From assembly GCA_023957235.1 (NCBI GenBank), contig JAMLHI010000001.1:62001-126000 (forward strand): a stretch of DNA of 64,000 bases, read 5' to 3'. Positions 10,941 through 20,449 of this stretch are shown piece by piece (position 1 is the first letter of the stretch; each line of letters starts with the position of its first letter). The notes beneath the pieces were generated by a model. That model searched no databases and was not told the origin of the DNA. It saw only the letters and a program-made list of their open reading frames with translations. The DNA is from Chitinophagales bacterium. Its GTDB lineage: Bacteria > Bacteroidota > Bacteroidia > Chitinophagales > JADIYW01. A program made the translations under genes and the position numbers.

Positions 10941-12146
10941 ATGTATTCAAATATTAAACTTAAAAGAACTGCATATCAATCTGAAGAACATGAATTGATT
11001 CGTGAGACATGTCGTCAGTTCATTGAAAAAGAAATTACACCCTATCATGCACAATGGGAAGAAGATGGGCAAGTCAGTAGAGAAGTGTGGTTAAAAGCAG
11101 GAGAGACTGGGCTATTATGCTTAGATGTTCCAGAAGAATATGGTGGTGCTGGATTAGATTTTTCATTCTGCGCACTTATTACAGAAGAAATATCGAAACA
11201 TGGATATACTGGACCAGGATTTTTCTTACACTCAGATATTGTAGCACCATATATTGTTGATTATGGCACAGAAGAACAAAAGAAAAAATGGCTACCACTC
11301 ATGTGTACTGGTGAAGTAATATCAGCCATAGGTATGACAGAACCAGGTTGCGGAAGTGACTTGCAGGCACTCCGAACTACTGCAGAAGACCATGGAACTC
11401 ACTATGTTGTCAATGGACAAAAAACATTTATTACAAATGGTTACATGAGTGATATTGCAATAATAGCTGCAAGGACTATTATTGATGGAAAGAACAATGG
11501 AATCAGCCTTTTCCTTATTGAATCTTCTAGCCAAGGTTACACAAAAGGCAAACCATTTAAAAAAGTAGGAATGAAAGCTCAAGATACTTGTGAATTATTT
11601 TTCGAAGATGTCCAAATACCAAAAGAAAATCTTTTAGGACAGATAGGAAAGGGTTTTGTGTATATGATGCAGAAACTAGGAAGAGAAAGAATGTCTGTTG
11701 CTTTGATGGCAAGCGGAGGAGCAGAAGGGGCATTGGAAAATACTATTCAATATACTTTGGATAGAGAGGCTTTCAAACAACCAATTGCTGGATTCCAAAA
11801 CACACAATTCAAGTTGGCGGAATTAGCCACTCAACTTCAAATTCATCAAACCTTTGTTGATAGATGTATTGAATTATATATTGCTGGAGAATTGACACCT
11901 GAAACAGCATCAATGGCTAAATATTCTTGTACAGACATGCATCAAGAAGTTGTTGATGAATGTGTGCAGTTACATGGAGGATACGGATATATGTGGGAAT
12001 ATTTTGTAGCACGTGCTTATGCAGATAATAGAGTAGCGAGAATTTATGCAGGAACTAATGAGATTATGAAACTATTGATTTCCAGAGGTTTGTTGAGAGA
12101 ATATTTTGAAAAAGAAAAAGCAAAAAGAGCAATAGCAAAAGGATAA
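10941..12146 (+). CDS. Acyl-CoA dehydrogenase
   Basis: This FAD enzyme introduces the 2,3 double bond in acyl-CoA during fatty- or amino-acid catabolism. It has an N-terminal helical domain, the middle beta domain with GMTEPGCGSDL, and a C-terminal helical domain with LHGGYGYMWEY and RIYAGTNEIMKLL. The latter two are typical of the long-chain/isovaleryl-like branch. The frame is open to TTG at 10905, but ATG 10941 (MYSNIKLKRTAY) gives the normal 401-aa length. Chain-length specificity cannot be told. It is monocistronic, ending in a strong hairpin. Confidence 0.93.
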   Translation: MYSNIKLKRTAYQSEEHELIRETCRQFIEKEITPYHAQWEEDGQVSREVWLKAGETGLLCLDVPEEYGGAGLDFSFCALITEEISKHGYTGPGFFLHSDIVAPYIVDYGTEEQKKKWLPLMCTGEVISAIGMTEPGCGSDLQALRTTAEDHGTHYVVNGQKTFITNGYMSDIAIIAARTIIDGKNNGISLFLIESSSQGYTKGKPFKKVGMKAQDTCELFFEDVQIPKENLLGQIGKGFVYMMQKLGRERMSVALMASGGAEGALENTIQYTLDREAFKQPIAGFQNTQFKLAELATQLQIHQTFVDRCIELYIAGELTPETASMAKYSCTDMHQEVVDECVQLHGGYGYMWEYFVARAYADNRVARIYAGTNEIMKLLISRGLLREYFEKEKAKRAIAKG

Positions 12147-12166
12147 TTTCTTTTGAAATAAAAACA

Positions 12167-12200
12167 GAAAGGGGCTGTCAAAAGACAGCCCCTTTCTTTT
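12167..12200. terminator. Strong hairpin terminator after acyl-CoA dehydrogenase
   Basis: The perfect 13-bp stem GAAAGGGGCTGTC (12167-12179) pairs with 12184-12196 across an AAAA loop and is followed by TTTT. It separates two convergent genes. Confidence 0.9.
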
Positions 12201-12225
12201 AAAAAATCCCTAACTCAATAAACCT

Positions 12226-15099
12226 TTATGGTATTAACACAAAAGGCACTTGTAATATTCTATTTTCTTTTGTCCTGATAATCACCCAATAAGAAGCTGC
12301 TGCCCATCCATTCATACTTAAACTATTCCATGTATCAATATTTTGAATTCTCCCAAATTCTTTTAGCAACCTACCATCAGCATCTACAATGGAAATTATT
12401 GACCCTTTCAGCCTATCAGATATTTTAAACTCGAGAAACTGACCTGAGGTCAACAAATTACTTTTTAGTACAAACTCCTTCGATAAGTCTATATTTTTAA
12501 TACCAGTTGACATTATCTCTACAACAAGATTCAATGTATCCACCACTTGATTATCTATAAACTGAGAAAGTCTAAAATAATAAATACCTGATTGAGAAAT
12601 ATTTGTTGGCCATGAATATTGTGATAATATATCACCCAAGTCAATATCAGCATTCACTGAAGCAATATTTTGAAAAACTCCTTCATTTAGTCGTTCAATA
12701 ACATATCTATCAGTATGTAATTCTTTATCAGTTACCCAATGTAAAACAATTGTTCCACTATCGATAGAATAAGAAAAACTTGATATGCTATCCAAAAGGA
12801 GAAAAATCTCTTGTTCTTGAGAATATTTAGTCTCCCCTTCACTTGTTAAATACTTTAACCTATAAAGACTTTTTCCATTGTCAGGGTATAATTCAACATA
12901 TTCAAAATCCAATTGATAAGGGTCAGTTGGAGAAAAAGAAAATAATGTCTGCCATACGCCCTGTTGACTCTTTTTCTCTATTTGATACTGAGTAACTTGA
13001 CTAATGTTATACATTGACCAAAAATGTCTAACTCGTTTACCCTCTATTTTAGGAAGATAGGATTTTAATGAATCAGATTCATTTACATTCATTGAACTAT
13101 GACTAACCCACACTGGACTAGTCCATGCCCAAACTTCTTTATACTCAATAAAATCTAAAATCCGATTGGTTTGTTTTACTCTTAAATAATACAAACAAGA
13201 GTCTGAAAATCCTTCATCATAAAACTCTGCCTTCAGCACTTTAGGATGAGACAAATCGGTATTATACCTTGCAATAATTTCATACTTGGGATGAGCATTT
13301 TCATACACTCCTCTCTTAAAATCCCATTTCAGAACCTCAACATAATCAATAGAATCTGTCCCCATAATGTCAAATGAAATTTTAGGATGAGAGGTTGGCA
13401 ATATCTTTAAAGTTGAGCCCATTAATGCACCATTGACCTTAAAATCTACCCAAATTCTCTCCCCAGTAGTACCATAGGAATGGCGATTTTTTAATGCTTG
13501 AAATAGCGTATCTCTATCTAATTCATTAGCCAATACAGCAGCAACACCATTGACTATCGAGCCTGGATGACCAATATGATCATCACTACTAGCAATTACT
13601 CCCAGTTTCTCTCCTATAGCCCAAGCATCTTGGGCATAATTAGGGCCATTGAAAGATCTTGATATTTTACTCCTATTGTAATAAGATAAATTATGGTTGG
13701 GATCATAGCTTTCAGATAACCCATGAAAACTGTATATCTCAATCAATCTTTTATATTTTTCATTATACTGGATTCCGCCAAATGTATTACAGTTTTTACA
13801 TTCACTACCCTCAGAGCTGACATTAAACACCTTTCCACAATGGTGAGGAATAGTCAATACATCAATATTCTGTTGTTGAGCCAATGACCAAATTGTCTGA
13901 ATATCCTTTACCACTCTCATAGGCCACATGGGTACATTGTCAATGTTTTCATCTTTCACATTGAAGATAATATTGTAATGACCTGTAGGATACAAAAAGC
14001 TATTCTCATACCCGATAAATGAAATAAATTTACCCGGTTGATGGCTGGCTTTAACCTCTGCCTTTTGCCTTGCCCACTCTCTGTCTGAAAGACCATAAAT
14101 GGTCTTTCCATGATCAGCATGGTCAGTAGCACACATAAAATCTAGCCCACGAGCATAACGCGCATAATCATATCTTCCTCTACCAATAGCATCTCTACTT
14201 GGAGCTCCGTGGCTATGCAAATCTCCCCAATAAATAAAGGGTCTATCATTCTCTACACGAATAGGATTAGAAGATACAACAGGAATATTCTCTGTAGAGA
14301 CAGTGCCATTTATGACATAGGAACCTTCCTTCAGATAAAAGATTTCAATTTCTTTCTTGCCTGAATCTTGTGGTGTAAATGTCACCTTAGTTGGAATAAT
14401 TACATCAGAAGGAGAATTGGCATTTAAAAACACTTCTCCAGTGAAATTCTTATTGATGTTAAAATACTCATCTGCATTTGTAATCAATAACTTCGAAGAT
14501 TGCCCAACTCTTGCTACAGAACTAGCAAATAAATATATTGTTTTAACTAATTTAGCTTTTATCTCAAAATTAGGAGCATTCGTAGTAAGGGTTACATTAC
14601 TAGCTGTCCCATTATTTGCCATAGCAATTTCTACTTCTTCGATATTGGCAGTAGTAGGAGCTATAGCAGCTGAATTAGCTCCCCCTTGTCCTACAGCAAC
14701 AATAATAGAGTCTCCTTTTGACATATCAACATTCCGAGTAATAATCGTAATCACCTTATCTTGAACATTCATTTCCCAAAACGGAAGATTCTCATCGTAA
14801 GAAGATTTAATAGCATTCACGCCTACAATACCTCCAGAGACACTCATAGAAGCCTTAACATAACCTGGAGCATTGGCCAGTATGTTTTGTAAATCCTTGA
14901 ATCCTTTGATAAACTTAATTTTGAAAAGCGTATTTGCTTTAATAAGCTCCTCAGCTTTAATTATAATACTAAAACTACTCTTCTCTCCTGCCACTGCAGT
15001 ATCAGGAGTAATATAAGCAGAAAACAAATCTGATTTTTCTTGAGCTTGGCTACTAAAACATAGCAATAATGCTATCCATAAAAAAATATACTTCAACAT
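12226..15099 (-). CDS. Secreted DUF3604/PHP-type protein with type IX sorting tail
   Basis: The signal peptide (residues 1-19, ending SSQAQ) is followed by about 270 residues of beta-rich N-terminal domain. Next comes a DUF3604 domain (about 285-650) starting IYWGDLHSHGAPSRD, with CATDHADHGKT, TIPHHCGK and ASSDDHIGHPG. These His/Asp clusters are the metal-site motifs of the PHP-like phosphoesterase fold. The final 80 residues look like a type IX secretion sorting domain (IISIVDADGRLLKEF ... WAAASYWVIIRT). A secreted metal-dependent hydrolase is likely; the substrate is unknown. It starts 27 nt after carA and is probably read from the same transcript. Confidence 0.82.
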   Translation of the reverse strand: MLKYIFLWIALLLCFSSQAQEKSDLFSAYITPDTAVAGEKSSFSIIIKAEELIKANTLFKIKFIKGFKDLQNILANAPGYVKASMSVSGGIVGVNAIKSSYDENLPFWEMNVQDKVITIITRNVDMSKGDSIIVAVGQGGANSAAIAPTTANIEEVEIAMANNGTASNVTLTTNAPNFEIKAKLVKTIYLFASSVARVGQSSKLLITNADEYFNINKNFTGEVFLNANSPSDVIIPTKVTFTPQDSGKKEIEIFYLKEGSYVINGTVSTENIPVVSSNPIRVENDRPFIYWGDLHSHGAPSRDAIGRGRYDYARYARGLDFMCATDHADHGKTIYGLSDREWARQKAEVKASHQPGKFISFIGYENSFLYPTGHYNIIFNVKDENIDNVPMWPMRVVKDIQTIWSLAQQQNIDVLTIPHHCGKVFNVSSEGSECKNCNTFGGIQYNEKYKRLIEIYSFHGLSESYDPNHNLSYYNRSKISRSFNGPNYAQDAWAIGEKLGVIASSDDHIGHPGSIVNGVAAVLANELDRDTLFQALKNRHSYGTTGERIWVDFKVNGALMGSTLKILPTSHPKISFDIMGTDSIDYVEVLKWDFKRGVYENAHPKYEIIARYNTDLSHPKVLKAEFYDEGFSDSCLYYLRVKQTNRILDFIEYKEVWAWTSPVWVSHSSMNVNESDSLKSYLPKIEGKRVRHFWSMYNISQVTQYQIEKKSQQGVWQTLFSFSPTDPYQLDFEYVELYPDNGKSLYRLKYLTSEGETKYSQEQEIFLLLDSISSFSYSIDSGTIVLHWVTDKELHTDRYVIERLNEGVFQNIASVNADIDLGDILSQYSWPTNISQSGIYYFRLSQFIDNQVVDTLNLVVEIMSTGIKNIDLSKEFVLKSNLLTSGQFLEFKISDRLKGSIISIVDADGRLLKEFGRIQNIDTWNSLSMNGWAAASYWVIIRTKENRILQVPFVLIP

Positions 15100-15126
15100 A
15101 GGTTTACTAATAGCATTTATAAAAAA

Positions 15127-16230
15127 TTACTCTTTCATCATATCAATAAACTGATCAAATAAATATCTTGAATCATGAGGTCCTGGAGAGGCTTCTGGGT
15201 GATATTGCACACTAAATGCATTTTTACCAACAACCCTAAAACCTTCTACTGTCTCATCATTTAAATTAATATGTGTCAATTCAACTAGCGGAGAAGATTT
15301 TAATTGTTCAAAATCCACAGCAAAACCATGATTCTGAGTAGAAATTTCACATTTACCAGTCATTAAATTTTTTACTGGATGATTTCCCCCTCTGTGGCCA
15401 TGATGCATTTTAAACGTATCAATACCTAGTGCTCTAGCCAAAATTTGATTTCCTAGGCAGATACCAAAAAAAGGCAATCCTTCCTTCAAAACAGACTGTG
15501 CAGTTTCAACTGCATAATCCATCATAGAAGGATCTCCCGGTCCATTAGAAAAAAAATAGCCGTCTGGTTGAAAAGACTTTAGTTCTTCAAAAGAAGTTTT
15601 CGCCGGAAAAACTTTAACATAACAATCTCTATCAACAAGATTATTCAAAATATTTCTTTTAACTCCCAAATCTAACACTGCTACTTTAAATGTAGCAGAT
15701 TCATTTCCCAAAGTATAAGGAATGGTAGTTGAGACCTTAGAAGACAACTCTAAACCATCCATAGAAGGAACTTTTGCCAACAATGTTGTCAATTCCTTTA
15801 TATCAAAAATTTCAGAAGAAATCACAGCATTCATAGCACCAGCTTTCCTAATATGTCTTACAAGCATTCTAGTATCTATACCATAAATACCCACCAATCC
15901 ATTTTGAACAAAATAATCTTGGATATTAGAGTCAGACTTTTTCCTAGAATAATTCACTGAGAAATCTTTACATATCAAACCAGAGATTTGAATTTTATCT
16001 GATTGAGCATCTTCCTCAATTATCCCATAGTTTCCAACATGAACATTAGTAGTAACTAGTAATTGACCAAAATAAGAAGGGTCAGTAAAAAGTTCTTGAT
16101 AACCAGTAAGATTAGTAGAAAAACAAACTTCTCCAAAAGAAGTTCCTATTTTGCCACAAGCATAGCCATAAAAAACACTACCATCCTCCAATAATAAAAT
16201 AGCTGGCTGTTGATTTAAATTAGATTCCAT
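15127..16230 (-). CDS. carA: Carbamoyl-phosphate synthase small subunit
   Basis: This is the glutamine amidotransferase subunit that feeds ammonia to CarB for pyrimidine and arginine synthesis. The N-terminal CPSase_sm domain (about 1-140) is followed by a class I GATase domain with nucleophile Cys258 in FGICLGNQ and His344/Glu346 in QYHPEASPG. At 367 aa it is of normal length. carB is not in the window. It sits just behind the ribosomal supercluster, a common Bacteroidota order, but has its own promoter box between the rplQ terminator and its ATG. Confidence 0.96.
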   Translation of the reverse strand: MESNLNQQPAILLLEDGSVFYGYACGKIGTSFGEVCFSTNLTGYQELFTDPSYFGQLLVTTNVHVGNYGIIEEDAQSDKIQISGLICKDFSVNYSRKKSDSNIQDYFVQNGLVGIYGIDTRMLVRHIRKAGAMNAVISSEIFDIKELTTLLAKVPSMDGLELSSKVSTTIPYTLGNESATFKVAVLDLGVKRNILNNLVDRDCYVKVFPAKTSFEELKSFQPDGYFFSNGPGDPSMMDYAVETAQSVLKEGLPFFGICLGNQILARALGIDTFKMHHGHRGGNHPVKNLMTGKCEISTQNHGFAVDFEQLKSSPLVELTHINLNDETVEGFRVVGKNAFSVQYHPEASPGPHDSRYLFDQFIDMMKE

Positions 16231-16234
16231 ATTG

Positions 16235-16242
16235 CAAAAGTA
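16235..16242 (-). promoter_or_regulatory. -7 box TACTTTTG of carA
   Basis: TACTTTTG on the minus strand is an exact TAnnTTTG match, only 4 nt before the ATG at 16230. No clear TTTG is seen at the -33 position, where the terminator A/T run lies. The transcript would start at or a few bases before the ATG. Confidence 0.4.
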
Positions 16243-16257
16243 ACTATATCATATATG

Positions 16258-16292
16258 TAAAAAAAAGGATAGCACAAAAAGTACTATCCTTT
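16258..16292 (-). terminator. Terminator of the ribosomal supercluster
   Basis: The 9-bp stem AAAGGATAG (16264-16272) pairs with 16284-16292. On the minus strand the hairpin is followed by a run of eight T, directly after rplQ. It is the only convincing terminator between rpsL and rplQ. Confidence 0.88.
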
Positions 16293-16312
16293 ATAAAATT
16301 CTTTATTCATTT

Positions 16313-16804
16313 CTATTCTTCAGTAGGATTTTCAGAAGACTCCACTACATTAGAAACATTGCCTTCTGCATTAGCCTCTATCTTTTTTCCTTTAGAACGA
16401 CGAGTTTTCTTCTTAGCATCTGTAGAAGATCCTTTAGAATAAACTTCATTAAAATCTACCAATTCGATATAAGCCATTTCTGCATTATCTCCAGCTCTAA
16501 AACCAGATTTAATAATTCTTACATAGCCACCAGGACGATTTGCAACAGCAGGTCCTACAACATCAAATAATTCTTTAGCTGCAGATTTATCTTTCAAATA
16601 ACTGAATGCAACTCTTCTATTATTTGTTGAGTTATCCTTACTTTTTGTAATAATAGGCTCAACAAATTTTCTTAGTTCTTTAGCTTTAGCAACAGTAGTG
16701 ACTATACGTTTATTTATAATCAAGGAATTTGCTAAATTGGACAATAAAGCACTTCTATGACCGTACTTTCTTCCAAGGTGATTTATACTGTTTCCGTGTC
16801 TCAT
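16313..16804 (-). CDS. rplQ: 50S ribosomal protein L17
   Basis: L17 lies near the exit tunnel of the large subunit. The N-terminus [28 protein letters not shown] is diagnostic, as is RRIGG-like [11 protein letters not shown]. At 163 aa it has a lysine-rich, then acidic, C-terminal extension of about 40 residues beyond the bacterial core, common in this phylum. It is the last gene of the alpha section, 18 nt after rpoA. Confidence 0.97.
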   Translation of the reverse strand: MRHGNSINHLGRKYGHRSALLSNLANSLIINKRIVTTVAKAKELRKFVEPIITKSKDNSTNNRRVAFSYLKDKSAAKELFDVVGPAVANRPGGYVRIIKSGFRAGDNAEMAYIELVDFNEVYSKGSSTDAKKKTRRSKGKKIEANAEGNVSNVVESSENPTEE

Positions 16805-16822
16805 TATATACCTTTTTTGGAC

Positions 16823-17818
16823 TTAGTCATCTAATTTGAATTTGGACAAATCCATTCCAAATGAAAGACCCTTTTCAATAATTAATTGTTCTATTTCTAC
16901 GAGTGATTTTCTACCAAAGTTTCTAAATTTCAATAACTCGTTTGTATCATACTGAACCAATTCTGCCAATGTATTGATTTTTGCTGCTTTCAGACAGTTA
17001 AATGCTCTTACAGAAAGATCCATATCTTCCAAAGGCGTTTTTAGAATCTTACGCATATGCAATACATGCTCATCAACTACTTCTTCATGAGAAGAGTCTT
17101 CAGTATCAAAGCTGATATTCTCATCAGAAATCAACATTAAATGCTGAATTAAGATTTTAGCTGATTCTTTTATAGCATCCTCTGGATGAATAGTACCATC
17201 AGTTTTAATTTCAATAATCAACTTCTCATAGTCAGTTTTTTGTTCAACACGAGTATTCTCAACTTTGTATCGAACATTTTTAATTGGCGTATAGATAGAG
17301 TCAATCGGAATAACACCAATTACTGAGCTATCAAGAGATTGCTCTTCTGCAGGTACATAACCTCTTCCTTTCCCAATAGTCAATTCAATTTCGAGATGTA
17401 TATTCTTCTCCATATTACAGATAACTAAATCAGGATTAGTCACTATATATACGTTTGTGTGAGATTCAATTTCACCAGCTAAAAATTGATCTTTACCTTT
17501 AATAGATAAAAATAATTTATCTGGACCGACTTCACCATCATTTAAGATGCGTTTAAGACGTACTTGTTTAAGATTTAAAATAATCTCAGTCACATCTTCA
17601 ATAACACCTTTGATAGTAGAAAACTCATGATCTACACCAGCTATTTTGATAGAAGTAATAGCAAACCCCTCTAAAGAAGAAAGCAAAACTCTCCTCAATG
17701 CGTTACCTATTGTCGCACCGAACCCCGGTTCTAAAGGGCTAAATTCAAAGACACCTTCAAAGTCGGTTGCTTTTTGAAGAATAATCTTCTCAGGCTTTTG
17801 AAACGCTAATAATGCCAT
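16823..17818 (-). CDS. rpoA: RNA polymerase alpha subunit
   Basis: The alpha dimer nucleates polymerase assembly. The N-terminal domain contains [18 protein letters not shown] and [13 protein letters not shown] flexible linker (about 225-255) leads to the C-terminal domain, with [34 protein letters not shown], which contacts UP elements and activators. At 331 aa it is normal. It is flanked by rpsD and rplQ, as in the classical alpha operon. Confidence 0.98.
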   Translation of the reverse strand: MALLAFQKPEKIILQKATDFEGVFEFSPLEPGFGATIGNALRRVLLSSLEGFAITSIKIAGVDHEFSTIKGVIEDVTEIILNLKQVRLKRILNDGEVGPDKLFLSIKGKDQFLAGEIESHTNVYIVTNPDLVICNMEKNIHLEIELTIGKGRGYVPAEEQSLDSSVIGVIPIDSIYTPIKNVRYKVENTRVEQKTDYEKLIIEIKTDGTIHPEDAIKESAKILIQHLMLISDENISFDTEDSSHEEVVDEHVLHMRKILKTPLEDMDLSVRAFNCLKAAKINTLAELVQYDTNELLKFRNFGRKSLVEIEQLIIEKGLSFGMDLSKFKLDD

Positions 17819-17842
17819 GCAGGATAATTTATAAATTAAAAA

Positions 17843-18451
17843 TTATTTAGAGTACAACTCTACGATTAATTGCTCTTTAATATTTTCAGGAATAAGAGCT
17901 CTCTCTGGAATCTCTATATATCTTCCTTCTAATTTTCCAGAATTAAATTCCAACCAATTGAATTTCTTCACATTAGTAGCTTTAACACTGTCAGCTATCA
18001 TTTCAATAGTCTTAGACTTATCACGAACGCCTACAACATCTCCTACTTTTAAAGTATAAGAAGGGATATTTACAATACGACCATTAACAGTGATATGTTT
18101 ATGAGAAACCAATTGACGAGCACCGCTTCTTGTTGGAGCTATCCCCAATCTAAAAACAGTATTGTCTAATCTCAATTCCAACAAAGTCAATAGGATTTCA
18201 CCTGTAACTCCTTGTCTTCTGTTTGCTTCAGCAAAAATCTTTGCAAATTGCTTTTCTAGAATACCGTAAGTATATTTTGCTTTTTGTTTTTCTTTCAACT
18301 GAATTGCATATTCAGATTGAGAACCTCTTTTCTTGGACGAACCGTGCTGTCCAGGAGCATATTTACGTTTTTCAAAATACTTATCGTATCCGAAAATAGA
18401 TTCACCGAAAGATCTTGATTTTTTGGTACGTGGACCTGTATATCTTGCCAT
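17843..18451 (-). CDS. rpsD: 30S ribosomal protein S4
   Basis: S4 is a primary 16S rRNA binder and, in other bacteria, the translational repressor of the alpha operon. It begins [17 protein letters not shown] and carries the S4 RNA-binding domain ([30 protein letters not shown]). At 202 aa, the N-terminal region has no zinc-binding cysteines (C-minus form). Confidence 0.97.
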   Translation of the reverse strand: MARYTGPRTKKSRSFGESIFGYDKYFEKRKYAPGQHGSSKKRGSQSEYAIQLKEKQKAKYTYGILEKQFAKIFAEANRRQGVTGEILLTLLELRLDNTVFRLGIAPTRSGARQLVSHKHITVNGRIVNIPSYTLKVGDVVGVRDKSKTIEMIADSVKATNVKKFNWLEFNSGKLEGRYIEIPERALIPENIKEQLIVELYSK

Positions 18452-18475
18452 TGTCTTAAATTAAAAAATTTAGGA

Positions 18476-18868
18476 TTAAACTCTACGTTTTTTAGGTGGA
18501 CGACAACCATTATGAGGGATTGGAGTAACGTCTCTAATAATAGATACTTCTAAACCACTTGTTCCTAAAGAACGAATTGCTGATTCCCTTCCTGAGCCAG
18601 GACCCTTAACGAAAACTTCTACTTTACGAAGACCTAAATCGTAAGCAGTCTTTGCTGCATCAGATACAGAAACTTGTGCTGCATAAGGAGTACTCTTCTT
18701 TGAACCTCTAAAGCCATTCTTACCAGAAGAAGACCAAGAAATTACTTGACCTTGTTTATTAGTCAAACTTACAATCAAATTATTGAAAGAAGCTTTGATA
18801 TAAGCAAAACCCTCTGCCTCAACTTTAACTACACGTTTTTTAACCGTCTTAGATGATTTTTGTGCCAT
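18476..18868 (-). CDS. rpsK: 30S ribosomal protein S11
   Basis: S11 lies on the platform of the small subunit near the Shine-Dalgarno/anti-SD region. It is 130 aa, with [31 protein letters not shown] and the C-terminus [16 protein letters not shown], all canonical. A basic N-terminal tail of about 12 residues precedes the core. Confidence 0.97.
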   Translation of the reverse strand: MAQKSSKTVKKRVVKVEAEGFAYIKASFNNLIVSLTNKQGQVISWSSSGKNGFRGSKKSTPYAAQVSVSDAAKTAYDLGLRKVEVFVKGPGSGRESAIRSLGTSGLEVSIIRDVTPIPHNGCRPPKKRRV

Positions 18869-18892
18869 AATATAAAATTTTTAAGCTAAGGA

Positions 18893-19270
18893 TTATTTAG
18901 TAACTTTTTTCTTACCAGCAACTGTCTTACGTTTGCCCTTACGAGTACGTGCATTACATTTTGTTCTTTGTCCTCTTAAAGGCAAACCTTTACGATGACG
19001 AATCCCTCTGTAACAGCCAATATCCATAAGACGCTTAATGTTCAATTGAACTTCAGATCTTAATTGACCTTCAACTTTATATTCATTTGCTAAAATAGCA
19101 CGAATATCAGCTGCCTGCTCGTCTGACCATTCGAAAACTTTTAGAGTAGGGTCTATACCAGCCTTTTCTAAAACTTCTAAAGCGACTGAACGCCCGATAC
19201 CGTATATATACGTAAGCGCAATGTAGCCACGCTTGTTTTTTGGTAAATCTATACCAGCAATCCTTGCCAT
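18893..19270 (-). CDS. rpsM: 30S ribosomal protein S13
   Basis: S13 is the head protein that contacts the P-site tRNA and forms a bridge to L5. [26 protein letters not shown], the helix-hairpin-helix, [24 protein letters not shown] and a basic tail are all canonical. It is 125 aa, immediately after rpmJ. Confidence 0.97.
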   Translation of the reverse strand: MARIAGIDLPKNKRGYIALTYIYGIGRSVALEVLEKAGIDPTLKVFEWSDEQAADIRAILANEYKVEGQLRSEVQLNIKRLMDIGCYRGIRHRKGLPLRGQRTKCNARTRKGKRKTVAGKKKVTK

Positions 19271-19272
19271 AT

Positions 19273-19389
19273 CTATCCTTGTCTTTGTTTAAACTTAGGG
19301 TTTTTCTTATTGATTATGTAAAGCTTCCCCTTGCGCCTTACTGTAATGCAGTCTGTACTGCGTTTCTTAATTGATGCTCTTACTTTCAT
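19273..19389 (-). CDS. rpmJ: 50S ribosomal protein L36, zinc-free type
   Basis: This 38-codon gene lies between infA and rpsM: it begins [13 protein letters not shown] and ends NPKFKQRQG. Of the four zinc ligands in classical L36 (three Cys, one His), only the Cys at residue 14 remains. Positions 11, 27 and 33 are Ser, Asn and Phe, so the zinc ribbon is lost. The stop lies 2 nt before the rpsM start. Confidence 0.95.
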   Translation of the reverse strand: MKVRASIKKRSTDCITVRRKGKLYIINKKNPKFKQRQG

Positions 19390-19396
19390 CTTCTGT

Positions 19397-19615
19397 TTAT
19401 TTATACCTGAAGGTAATTCGTCCTCTAGTTAAATCATAAGGTGACAATTCGACCGCTACTTTATCTCCAGGAAGAATACGAATATAGTGCATACGCATCT
19501 TTCCAGAAATTGTTGCTACAATCTGGTGACCATTTTCTAGCTGCACTCGAAACATAGCGTTTGAGAGTGCTTCCACAATAGTTCCATCTAGCTTTAGTAG
19601 GTCTTGTTTTGCCAT
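19397..19615 (-). CDS. infA: Translation initiation factor IF-1
   Basis: This 72-aa S1/OB-fold protein binds the 30S A site during initiation. [45 protein letters not shown] and the C-terminus [11 protein letters not shown] match the family. The frame is open further upstream, but the ATG at 19615 (MAKQD) is chosen because it gives the invariant IF-1 start and length. It lies between map and rpmJ, the usual spc-to-alpha joint. Confidence 0.97.
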   Translation of the reverse strand: MAKQDLLKLDGTIVEALSNAMFRVQLENGHQIVATISGKMRMHYIRILPGDKVAVELSPYDLTRGRITFRYK

Positions 19616-19646
19616 AGTTTTAAAAGAATTGCAAATATCTGACTTT

Positions 19647-20447
19647 TTATTGAAAATCAGTAATATATTCACTATTTTTTATTTCATTAAAAATCAACTC
19701 ATGATTACTTAATATATCATACCCATTTTTTGTCACAGCAACTGTATGTTCGAAATGAGCTGACGGCTTATTATCTGCTGTAATAATCGTCCAACCATCT
19801 TTCAACTGCTTCACTTTATGAGTGCCTAAGTTAATCATAGGTTCAATTGCTATCACCATACCTGCAATCAATCTGTATCCATTTCCTTTCTTTCCATAAT
19901 TAGGAATATCAGGAGCTTCATGTAGATTTCGACCAATACCATGTCCTACAAGTTCACGGACTACTCCGTATCCATGTAATTTTTCAGTATGATTTTGAAT
20001 AGCATAACCAATGTCTCCCGTTCTATTTCCCACTTTAACCTGTTGAATCCCTTTAGTCAAAGATTCTAAAGTCACTTTCAATAAGTTTAGATGGTTAATA
20101 TCTGTCACACAGACTGGGAATGTAAAAGCCGAATCTCCATGAAACCCATTCATCTTTACACCACAATCTACAGAGAGAATGTCACCTTCCTTCACTATTC
20201 TGTCAGATGGTATCCCATGAACAACTTCTTCATTCACTGACAAGCATAAAGAAGCAGGAAAACCATTATAACCTAAAAACGAAGGATAAGCTCCTTGGTC
20301 CTTAATAAATTCTTCAGCGATTTTATCTAATTTTTTAAGAGTTACACCAGGTTGAATAAAAGGAACTAATGCTGCATGTGTACCGCTGACCATCAAAGAA
20401 CTGATGCGCATAAGTTCAATTTCCTCTTCACTCTTAAATTGAATCAT
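19647..20447 (-). CDS. map: Methionine aminopeptidase, type I
   Basis: This enzyme removes the initiator methionine from nascent proteins. The five dinuclear-metal ligands are visible: Asp in SVDCGV, Asp in HGDSAFTF, His in [10 protein letters not shown], Glu in AIEPMIN and Glu in FEHTVAV. At 266 aa it lacks the N-terminal zinc finger. It is the second M24-fold peptidase of the window. secY stops 2 nt upstream. Confidence 0.97.
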   Translation of the reverse strand: MIQFKSEEEIELMRISSLMVSGTHAALVPFIQPGVTLKKLDKIAEEFIKDQGAYPSFLGYNGFPASLCLSVNEEVVHGIPSDRIVKEGDILSVDCGVKMNGFHGDSAFTFPVCVTDINHLNLLKVTLESLTKGIQQVKVGNRTGDIGYAIQNHTEKLHGYGVVRELVGHGIGRNLHEAPDIPNYGKKGNGYRLIAGMVIAIEPMINLGTHKVKQLKDGWTIITADNKPSAHFEHTVAVTKNGYDILSNHELIFNEIKNSEYITDFQ

Positions 20448-20449
20448 TG

